A stretch of DNA of 64,000 nt from Hyaloscypha bicolor E. Taxonomy: Eukaryota > Ascomycota > Leotiomycetes > Helotiales > Hyaloscyphaceae. The notes beneath the pieces were generated by a model that saw nothing but the letters and a program-made list of their open reading frames with translations, was not told the DNA's origin and searched no databases. Shown here piece by piece: positions 55,918 through 64,000 of this stretch. The DNA lies in contig NW_020194628.1 in assembly GCF_002865645.1 (NCBI RefSeq), forward strand, positions 1,922,001-1,986,000, read 5' to 3'. The position numbers and the translations under genes are program-made. Every line of letters starts with the position of its first letter. Position 1 is the first letter of the stretch.

Positions 55918-58026
55918 ATGGCTCCTGGAAACACTTCACCGAAGAAAGAGCGCCTCACACTTGCGCAATTAACGTCTTATGACGACATCTTGACAGATGC
56001 CCTGGTAGATCATGTAAGTTCCCCCTTATCCACGTCTCTCGTCCGGATCCTGATGTTCGGGCCAGGTCTATTACTGGACGAATATTCGGAAGAACAGAAA
56101 CGCATATCATTCATCCCGAGGAATCAAGGAGGATGAGGTTACTTCGATTCTCCAGAAGCGAGTTATTATCGAGAAGGACCCGGCGAAGGCAGAGCTTGAA
56201 TTGCTTGCCCTAACTGGTCTCAAGAAGTTCTGCGACGCCCTGAAAACCGAGAAGGAGAAAGATGACTTCCGGAAGCACCTGAGAAAATACATAAATATGT
56301 ACCTACCCGATTGTCCTTTCGAAGTTGCAAGTACGAATCGATACACGGTTGTTACTCAAGAGGCGTCAGTCACAGCACGGCAATTCATAAAGAAGGGGCA
56401 GGTCGTCAAATACTTGTGCGGGATCCAAGTGATTATGACTGAGGAAGAGGAAGAAATGATCAAATCAAGCCGACGAGATTTCAGCATTGTCGTGTCGAGT
56501 CGCAACAAGTCAGCCTCCTTGTTCCTGGGACCAGCCAGGTTTGCAAATCATGATTGTGGCGCCAACGCTCGACTTATGACGAGTGGAAGTGCGGGGATGG
56601 AAATTCTTGCTGTAAGAGACATCGAAATTGGGGATGAAATTACAGTTTCATACGGTAAGTCCAATACTGCCTCGATTCCATGGAAGTGAGCTTGCTAATA
56701 GCCTCAAAAGGGGAGAATTATTTCGGCGATGACAACTGCGAATGTCTCTGTGAAACCTGCGAAGACAACTGCGAGAATGGCTGGTCTGCCGGAGCAGATG
56801 GCGAAACTAAAACGATTCCCAAGAAGTCGATCGAAGAGGAGACCTCGAGTTCTTACTCATTCAGAAATAGGCGACGACTAGGCTCTTCCGTCTCTTCTCG
56901 GAATCAGTCCGAGACCCCAGAAGTCAATATTCGGCCACACGTTCCCAAGAGAACCCCGCGGTCACTCTCCCAGTTCAAGAATCAGGAATCTTCACCCCTT
57001 GGCAAATCGCCCTCTCGAGAGCCGAGTGAAAGCGCCGGGACTGAAACTCCACGGAAGAGAAAGAGAGAGCTTGATAATCTGCTCACTCCATCACGACAAT
57101 CCAAGAAAGCCCGTCCGAGTCCTCTTGTCAAAATGGAGTCCAACCCATGCTTCTCACCGCCCATGAGCTCGAATCAATCCCCATCCAGCTCAGTTCAAGG
57201 ATCTCGGCTCACCAGCCTTTCACCATCAGGTACAGATGGCCAAAACAGCACCGATGCTACCTCTGTCGATGAAGATACCATTATTGTCCAACCCCGAATC
57301 GTCAGTCCCACGGTATCGAGATTGAGACGATCCCGTGCCACGAAGCAATCACCGCTGGAGCAGGCCAAGTCAGGGGAGCCAATCCTAGTCGGGAAATCTA
57401 CAGAATCATCGCATCCAGTTATCCAAGACGATTCAGACTCGCTTCTGTCCGAGCTTAACAGCGAAATGTTCGACTTTGACGACCAACCCACACCCTCAAA
57501 ACCCAAGGAGATCAAGAAAGAAGTCGAAGAGGAAGACGCCATCAACACTACGCCGAAAGCCAACACTACTCTGAAGAAGAAAAAGAGCAAGGGAACGTTC
57601 CAACCAAAGACAGACTCTGACCACGCTCCACCTGTTCGAAAGCCAGGGGACTATGTTCTCACGCATCGTCTTCTGGCTGAGCCAACATCGGCGTGGATCA
57701 ACTGCAAGATTTGTGAGGAACCATTTGTCCAACAAAACGCGTATTTCACTCGCTCATCGTGTCCGCGATGCGAGCGACATAGTAAACTGTATGGATACAT
57801 GTGGCCTAAGACGGACAAGGAAGGGAAGGACGACAAGGAGGAAAGAGTCCTTGATCACCGGACCATCCACCGTTTTGTCCGACCATCCGAAGAGCGGACC
57901 ATCCGCAAGAGAAATCGCAGTGAGACCGAAAGCCGTGCTGTGACCAGAGAGATTAGCGAGCTTGTTGTCGAGGAAGTGGTAGAGAAGGGGCGGAAGAGAG
58001 CGAAGAGGAGCCGTATTACGATGTGA
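55918..58026 (+). CDS. SET9: Histone H4-K20 methyltransferase, SET9 / Suv4-20 type
   Basis: Three exons (55918-56013, 56066-56654, 56711-58026) join to about 666 codons. '[35 protein letters not shown]' is the family's N-terminal block. The SET domain follows with '[19 protein letters not shown]', '[10 protein letters not shown]', '[20 protein letters not shown]' (cofactor and active-site NH-x-C block) and '[14 protein letters not shown]', then the post-SET Cys cluster '[13 protein letters not shown]'. The remainder is a disordered Ser/Lys-rich tail with a second Cys pair '[23 protein letters not shown]' near residue 560. The enzyme methylates H4 Lys20 in the nucleus and supports DNA-damage signalling. 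Confidence 0.93.
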
Positions 58027-58551
58027 GAAGATATGGATCGGTGTTGTTTTTGAGCGAGCATGAGCATTTGATGATATGGTGGCGTTTACGGTGGCATGGA
58101 TGGGTTGGAAGCTTTGCATAGCCTGTATCAACACGGGCGATTTGTAACAATAAACTTGGGAGAAGAGCCTAGATTCAAGGGATGTACAACACATAGGGTG
58201 GACGTCGTACCGGTTGCTATCTGGTTGGATTGCGGATTTGGGAATGAAGATGTTGAGAGGACTTCTTCAAATTTACTAGTGAAGTGTTATCAATTGTATC
58301 GTATTGCAACGCACCTTACATGACGCCTCCGTCGGGCACTCTTTTTCTCACTTCCTCATATCCCTTCCAGCCCTCCTCTCAATTTCGCACAAGTCTTTGC
58401 ATGGAGGACGCCTGTGCCTGTCAACCCAGCTCCTTCCCTTCCTGCCTCCATGCTTTCGTGAAAGTGGCACTAACTCCGCCAAAAGCTACACCTGGCAATC
58501 TCAGAGACACGCAACAGCACACGTAAGAGCAAGATACACTTCCACAAACCT
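58027..58551. other. Convergent 3' region
   Basis: This lies between SET9 and the GH16 gene. Pyrimidine-rich plus strand; no gene is convincing. Confidence 0.4.
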
Positions 58552-59595
58552 CTACATCGTCTTCCCCTCCCTCGCCCTCTCAAAATCCTCCGCAAACCTC
58601 CCCCAACCCCCGGCGGGCTCAGCACTCATCCTCAGCTCATGCACCACAAAGTCATACCACCCCTCCCCGGGCAAGCGTCCACCACAAACATTCCCGCCCA
58701 TCGCGACATTCAAAATAACCCTCCAATCACTAATCCTCCTCGTGCCCCTCGGAATCCCGGCCTTCATGACCGGCCGCCCATCAATATACCACACCAGCCT
58801 GCCTCCCTCCCCGTTCCCCGGCTGATCCCACGCCAACTCAAACGTATGCGCCCTCTGCCCCATATCCGGAATCGGCGTCTCCACAACGCGATGCTTGTCC
58901 CAATCCGCGCCGTTGTAATGCCCCCAGTGCAAACAGGAATGGTTCACGCAGTCCCCGTTCCAGCTCTCGAAGATGTCGATCTCGCCGTCGTCGGGCCAGG
59001 TGAAGGGTTGCGAGGGGAGCAGCCAGAACGCGGGCCAGATCCCGGGTGCGCAGGGCGCGGTGAGCGTTGCGGAGAGGGAGCCGCGTTGGCGGTCGAGCGT
59101 TTGGTGGGAGATGAGGCGCGCGCTGGTGTACTTGTTTTCCGGGGAGGAGTCGCAAATTGCTCGTAGGACCAGCTTGTTGTCGGGTGTGAAGAAACAGTTG
59201 CGGGGGTCGGTGGTGTAGTTTTGGGATTCGGCGTTGCCCCAGCCGTGGGCGCCGGTTTCCTGTTGGAAGATGGTGGAAATGGGGGTTTGGGGGTTGAAGG
59301 CAGCTTGCCAGTAGGGAGATGTGGAGGGAGAGGGCCGCGTTGAGGCGGGTATGAATGGGGAGGGGGTGCGTTGGGGCTTGGTTGAGGAGGGAATCGGCGG
59401 TGGTTGTCCTCCGTATTGAGGTTGATACTGGGGCTGGTACTGAGGTTGCTGATGTTGAGGCTGAGACTGATACTGGGACTGATACTGCTGTTGATATTGA
59501 GGTTGAGGTTGAGGCTGAGGGCGATTATTGGTCAATTCATCTAGCTTTGCTTTCCCTTTATTAAAAAGGCCTTCGAGGGTATGTTGGAACGACAT
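58552..59595 (-). CDS. GH16 family glucanase-like protein without signal peptide
   Basis: A single exon of 347 codons from Met at 59595. Residues about 25-70 are a Gln/Pro/Tyr repeat tract ('QPQYQQQYQSQYQSQPQ'-type), then a Ser/Thr/Pro linker. The GH16 jelly-roll follows: 'KYTSARLISHQ', 'PGIWPAFWLLP', 'DDGEIDIFESWNG' (E-x-D-x-x-E catalytic triad intact), 'HTFELAWDQ' and 'VILNVAMGGNVCGG'. GH16 members cleave beta-1,3/1,4-glucans. Most are secreted; this one has no signal peptide or GPI signal, so an intracellular location or unconventional export is implied. An in-frame Met at 59622 does not add one. Confidence 0.85.
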   Translation of the reverse strand: MSFQHTLEGLFNKGKAKLDELTNNRPQPQPQPQYQQQYQSQYQSQPQHQQPQYQPQYQPQYGGQPPPIPSSTKPQRTPSPFIPASTRPSPSTSPYWQAAFNPQTPISTIFQQETGAHGWGNAESQNYTTDPRNCFFTPDNKLVLRAICDSSPENKYTSARLISHQTLDRQRGSLSATLTAPCAPGIWPAFWLLPSQPFTWPDDGEIDIFESWNGDCVNHSCLHWGHYNGADWDKHRVVETPIPDMGQRAHTFELAWDQPGNGEGGRLVWYIDGRPVMKAGIPRGTRRISDWRVILNVAMGGNVCGGRLPGEGWYDFVVHELRMSAEPAGGWGRFAEDFERAREGKTM

Positions 59596-60790
59596 TTTGT
59601 TTGTGTGAAGAAGAGAGAGCAAGCTTCCAAGAAATTGTCCTCGTTACCAGCTGGTAAGTGACGTACTTCTCGCCTTATCGGGATCAAAAGTGCGTTGCGT
59701 GCTCATAATTGCGCATACGCCTGATCATGGGAATTTTAAACTTGTAGTCCTGTTTACAACGATATCAGCTGCGCCCAAATCTAGCGCACTTCTGGACTTC
59801 ATTACTCTCCTCGCTGTCATGTGTTACTTCAAGCAAGCTTACTATAAAGCACAAATTAGGGAGAGTATAACTAGATTCAAGAGGTGAGTCTCTTCTTCAT
59901 GCTATGAGATTAAGAGCAGCTTTGAAGACACCTTCAAGATCTTCAAAATGGATTGGAATTAATTAAGGATGTGCTGCGCCAGAAGCTAAAAACGGTATCC
60001 CAGTCCACAAGGCCTGCAAATGCAAGAACGCCTGGCCAGGAGCTTGCCCCAAGTTCCGGGTTGACCCGGACGATGAAGTTGCAGTATAATTGACATTTAA
60101 TCCATGTACAAACTCACTTCGGATTATATGAGACGGAGATGTTCGACAATCTATAGTCCTTTCGCGAACTGCATACCAAAAGAGGAGATGTTAGAGCGGA
60201 AGCGTGCGGCACAGGAATCGTTTGTCGTGTTCACAAAACTCTGCGTTTTCGGACACGTAGGGCATAAGCTTGGGAAACCTTTACCTAGAAATCACTATTG
60301 CTTCGTTCCGCTTTCCTGGAAGATTTTTTGCTTCGCCCTGCTGTTGGGCTATTTTTGAAGCTCCGGTATCTTCGGGAGCGGGGTGCCTTACTCGTTACAA
60401 GCCCACCCTCAAAGTCCGTGTTTTTAGGGCATTTCGCTAAGAAGCGAATGCCAAACCCAATTTTGTGCCTTTTATCTTATTCTCTAAATCGCTTTAAAAG
60501 AGATTTAAAACTCACTCTAGCTTCTTTAATCATATATATATATATATTATAATAGGTTACAATTAATAGTTATTGTATATTTGTCAAGTGAAGTGGGAGA
60601 CTTTGGTTTTGCGATACCTGAAAATATCGCTAAAAACACGGACTTTTGAGGCCGGGCTCGTTACGAGTTAGCGAAGTAGAAAAGGGGTTCCAGTCACCTA
60701 CCGCCTGTGTCAGCGTTTTGGGCCCGTCAAATGGGCTGAGGGACCAGTTATTTCTGCTGACACTTGCAGGATTCCTTTAGGATCACAACG
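59596..60790. other. 1.2-kb gene-poor region with repeat
   Basis: Holds the MITE-like element below and, at about 59965-60089, a cysteine-containing open stretch that may be a remnant exon. An (AT)n run lies at 60531-60546. No intact gene is seen. Confidence 0.4.
60390..60668. repeat. MITE-like element with imperfect terminal inverted repeats
   Basis: The left arm (60390-60427) reads ACTCGTTAC..AAGCCC..CTCAAAGTCCGTGTTTTTAG. The reverse complement of the right arm (60630-60668) reads ACTCGTAACGAGCCCGGCCTCAAAAGTCCGTGTTTTTAG, so about 33 of 38 positions agree. The 279-bp unit has an AT-rich centre and no coding capacity, as expected for a non-autonomous DNA element. A target-site duplication is not obvious. 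Confidence 0.6.
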
Positions 60791-61251
60791 TCAAGAATGT
60801 GACCAAGACTTCATATCATGTCGGGTATGAATGCTGAGAGGTCCAACGCGGCAATCAGCTGGCTCACGCTTGTCGGCTAGGATCTTCGCGTTCTCTTCAG
60901 CTAGCAGAAGTAATACAGTGTAAGATGTATCCTGGGATGAGCGGAACTCTTCGGAGTGAAAGAAGAGACTCGCAATCAGATTTTCTATTTCTTCAATGTC
61001 GAGAAAAGGAAAATGTTCATCAAGACTGATGGGGTGGTAAGTGCATAGCCTAGGATCTGTAGCTTCCAAGCAAGCCAATTATTGTTCTCCAGCCATAGAC
61101 ATCCTCTGTTGGAATGTAGTTGTAGACTGTTGCCACTGCTGCTGAGTTTCGGATATGTTTTGGTTCCACGGGTAAGGATGGATTCGATCTCGTCGATCAT
61201 CCAAAGGCACTTGCATCGCCATCCCTGTCTCGCCTTTCCTCTGCCCGGCAC
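60791..61251 (-). pseudogene. Fragments of an unidentified protein
   Basis: Two minus-strand frames overlap in sequence order (61251-60985 and 61078-60791). The second ('DEHFPFLDIEEIENLIASLFF...YTVLLLLAEENAKIL') has protein-like composition and could be a terminal exon. No family is recognised and no splice junction is convincing. Confidence 0.25.
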
Positions 61252-62048
61252 AGTCTGTCCCCTTTGCCCAGAATTTACTTAAACGTTGAACTGTACAGTC
61301 ACTTACAAAATCAGCTTCGTCCCCTTTCGCCCAAAAAAATTCTGAGCGCAGACCAGCCCGGCCACTTTTGGTGCTGAGACTTGTTCGTATGTGTCATCCC
61401 ATGTACTCTACAGTACCAGGCCACTATATCGATTTTGGAAGGAAATACTTTCTGACCACAGATGCGAGCAAAACTGGCTTCCCCTTTGTGCGCAGCGGCT
61501 GGAACTTTTACCTTGCTAAGTCTATAGAAGTAATAATTTTAGAAGTCACATAGGTTTGAACTTTTTGATGGGGTAGCACGGGGCATAATAATATGTGCTT
61601 GTATGACACAGCACATGATGGAGTACATCTTACAAGTATTTGGCGTCGCGCTGCGCGCTCCGCTTCTGAGCATGCTAAAGATACCATTATTAAGTAGAAT
61701 AAAATAATTGAAATGAAGTGGTTATATTACTGTAATATATGGATAGTTGAAGCCTCCTTAAATGTTCTTGGAGTAGTTTCTAGAATATACTAAATACGTC
61801 GGGTGGCAACATTATATAGTAAATAAAGATTAGCTCCCCTAGGACCCTCTCTATCAAAGTTATTATAATAATATATATATATTAATATTGCAAAAAGTAA
61901 GGAACAGTGATTTTGCATAAATGGTTGTCTGATTAGAAGCTCGCAAGGAGCCTCTGGATCTAGCTAAATAATGGGGAGCTGCTGAGTAAGCGAAGCTAAG
62001 CTCCCTAGTACCCGTATCCATACGACAATTAATATAATAATTTCCGAA
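61252..62048. other. AT-rich intergenic region 3' of the NACHT-ankyrin gene
   Basis: 61690-62045 is AT-rich, with (AT)n at about 61871-61882. No gene is seen; it may be an old mutated repeat. Confidence 0.4.
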
Positions 62049-64000
62049 TTATGGATTATTATAGTGTCTTGCGCCTTTCTCTAGCAGCAACTTCACCACC
62101 GCCTCGTGCCCCTTCTCTGCAGCGCATGACAGCGGTATTCGACCAACAAACTCGTCTTTGGTCTCTAGCTGGGCACCTTTCTCTAGCAGCAGCTTTACCA
62201 CCGCCTCGTGCCCCCTCTCTGCAGCCCATAATAGCGGTGTTCGACCATAATCCTTGTCTTTGGTCTCCAGCTCAGCGCCTTTCTCTAGCAGCAGCTTTAC
62301 TACCGTCTCGTGCCCATTCTCTGCAGCCCATGACAGCGGTGTTCGACCATAATCCTTGTCTTTGGTCTCTAGCTCAGCGCCTTTCTCTAGCAGCAGCTTT
62401 ACCACCGCCTCGTGCCCATGCTCTGCAGCCCATGACAGCGGTGTTTGACCATAATCCTTGTCTTTGGTCTCCAGCTCAGCGCCTTTCTCTAGTAGCAGCT
62501 TCACCACCGCCGCATGCCCCTTCTCTGCAGCCCATGATAAAGGTGTTCGACCATAGGTATCCTTGGAGTCCAGGTCATGTCTATTTTTGAGCAAGGCCAT
62601 CGCCGTTTCTACCCGTCCGAAGTATGCTGCAAGGTGTAATCCTGTCATTCGCCTTGGCACAATCTGACTGTAGCCGCTGGAAGCCATCATAGCCTGGCTA
62701 GAGCTAGATACCTTGGCTCCACTCTCAAGCAGTCGTATAATCAACTGTTCCACCTCCGCCGAAGCTGTGCGACCATGATATCCCCAGTTACGTGCAGCGT
62801 AGTCATAGAGCGGATTCAACCTGAGCCGCTCCTCAAACTCGGCGTTCGTTTCACAAAACCCGCTCTCAAAGACAGAGAACGAAAGGTAGGTGACGCAAAT
62901 TGCTATGATATCATTCTCCGCATTTGGGAACCATTGGTCTTGTGTCTGCTTGAAGTATTCCTGTGTTGTATAATGGACCAGTCTGATGATATCAGTCTCT
63001 TCATCGACCGTGACCAATCCGGCACACACAGAGACCATGTCTTCAATCTGTGTGAGGTTTCCCTCGTCAAATTCGGGCTTGCCAACCTCTACTGCAAGGG
63101 CGTGCTGAAGCTCCAATGTAGTAAGGTGCCTTTTAGTACAGATGATCCACGACAGAATACGCTCTGCAAGCTCCCGAGAATCTGTATCTTGCGCTTTGAT
63201 TCGCTCCATAGCGTCCTTGTACGCGTGATTATATGCTTGGGAACCTGTTGGAAGGCCTTCCAAAGCCTTTTCGACTTTATTGGGTGTTTTCTTCGTTCTT
63301 ATAGAGTCGAAATAGAGGTGTGCTAGGAGAAACCTGGGCGAATATTAGTTTGGTAGTCCACCAAAACAACATTAGGAATAGACGTTTATTCCACTAACTG
63401 CTTTTGTGATCTCAGTTTTGATTTTTTCACAGTAGGTCTTTAAAAGCTTCGATTCCGATTGTGATATACGGCCATCCAGATATTTTCGCACATCTTCATC
63501 ATGGGCACGGATCTCTAATTGCACGCTACCATTGAACTGATCAATAATCTGTGGAATGGGCCTCGAAGTTGCAAAAATGTTCACTTCGTGCCGTGTCTGA
63601 AGGCTGAAAAGCTCTGACAGAAATCTCGCCCGGCTATCATCAGATACTTGGCATTTATCAAGTGCGTCGACGATAATAAAGGCTCTCGAATACATTTTTG
63701 CTACAGATTGGAGAACTCCCAAGATCTCGTCGAGTAATGGCCGTGTTCGCTTTGTCCTATGCTGATCATAAAGATCTTTTACGCTCCCTGGCAGAGAAGA
63801 CTGGCCCTGAGCTAATTGTATTAGCAGACTCGCCATTAAGTCTTCGATCTTCTGCGTGCCTTGCTGCTGGAAGTTGCAGTAGATATACGCCACGCCAATG
63901 GCTGGGTCGCTAGAAGCCCGTGTATCGAGGTCATTAACAACGATAGCTGTGAGGATTGTCTTTCCTGCTCCTGGAATGCCTGGACAGAACAGCGTCTGCT
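62049..64000 (-). CDS. NACHT-ankyrin NLR-like protein, 5' end beyond the window
   Basis: The partial protein starts inside the NACHT NTPase: Walker A 'GIPGAGKT' at about 63960, 'YIYCNFQQQ' and Walker B-like '[11 protein letters not shown]'. Then '[14 protein letters not shown]' (sensor-like Arg) and the region '[11 protein letters not shown]...[19 protein letters not shown]' follow, with winged-helix-like '[24 protein letters not shown]' and '[11 protein letters not shown]'. The C-terminus has one divergent and five nearly identical ankyrin repeats (62060-62620) before a short tail and stop at 62049. Fungal NLRs of this type act in non-self recognition. The splice near 63320-63390 lacks a canonical donor in the right phase (see findings), so the gene may be damaged. 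Confidence 0.85.
62060..62570 (-). repeat. Tandem ankyrin-coding repeats of about 102 bp, highly similar
   Basis: Five units of 34 codons differ at only a few positions: '[14 protein letters not shown]', '[14 protein letters not shown]', '[14 protein letters not shown]', '[14 protein letters not shown]' and '[14 protein letters not shown]', each followed by '[10 protein letters not shown]'. Nucleotide identity between units is also high, including third codon positions, which implies recent duplication or conversion. Confidence 0.9.

Noticed and set aside
62051..62590. 179-codon plus-strand frame
   Set aside because: It is the antisense image of the tandem ankyrin repeats.
1..64000. tRNA, rRNA, CRISPR arrays and riboswitches
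   Set aside because: No tRNA box A/B pair, rRNA segment or regular spaced repeat was found by eye; a dedicated covariance-model search could still detect a tRNA.

Overview
The window comes from the nuclear genome of a filamentous ascomycete (Pezizomycotina). Genes are dense. Introns are short (about 46 to 240 bp), with GT(A/G)NGT donors and CTNAC-type branch points. Typical fungal families are present: Zn(II)2Cys6 factors, HET, NACHT-ankyrin, fungal LOV protein, PEX8, SET9 and a fused BioDA. Both strands are used. The species cannot be named from the sequence alone; the protein flavour is compatible with Leotiomycetes or a related class. No tRNA, rRNA or CRISPR was seen.

Layout. 1-2 kb: two decayed genes on the minus strand, a LOV photoreceptor cut by the window edge and an NLR N-terminal relic. 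2.5-16.2 kb: ordinary genes (coiled-coil protein, IAH1-like esterase, CLC chloride/proton exchanger, ICMT, TMEM170, PEX8). 16.4-27.5 kb: an MFS exporter, two Zn(II)2Cys6 regulators, fragments of unknown genes and a truncated GMC oxidoreductase pseudogene; this looks like a regulated metabolic or efflux locus that has partly decayed. 27.6-31.9 kb: a cysteine-rich type I membrane protein and a Caps_synth-type glycosyltransferase. 32.4-41.5 kb: an accessory island with a degraded Fot1/pogo transposon carrying a nested solo LTR, a DUF6604 protein, a broken HET gene and a broken F-box-like gene. 41.8-48.3 kb: a complete biotin cluster (bioF, bioB, bioDA). 48.5-59.6 kb: housekeeping genes (HAUS3-like, LrgB-like, PIN1, RPB9, uL14m, SET9) and an intracellular GH16 enzyme. 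60-64 kb: a MITE-like inverted repeat and a NACHT-ankyrin NLR truncated by the window end.

How the genes work together. The clearest functional unit is the biotin cluster. KAPA synthase carries a peroxisomal ARL tail, biotin synthase has a mitochondrial-type presequence, and BioDA lies between them in the pathway. PEX8, another peroxisome gene with an SRL tail, is elsewhere in the window. The accessory islands hold allorecognition-type genes next to transposon debris. Nonsense codons and frameshifts are confined to accessory genes, while all housekeeping genes are intact, so the lesions look real rather than assembly errors.

The most unusual observation is a family of three introns in two unrelated genes (5730-5825, 6108-6226, 25823-25944) that share sequence along their length. 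They look like introner-like elements, that is, introns that multiplied.
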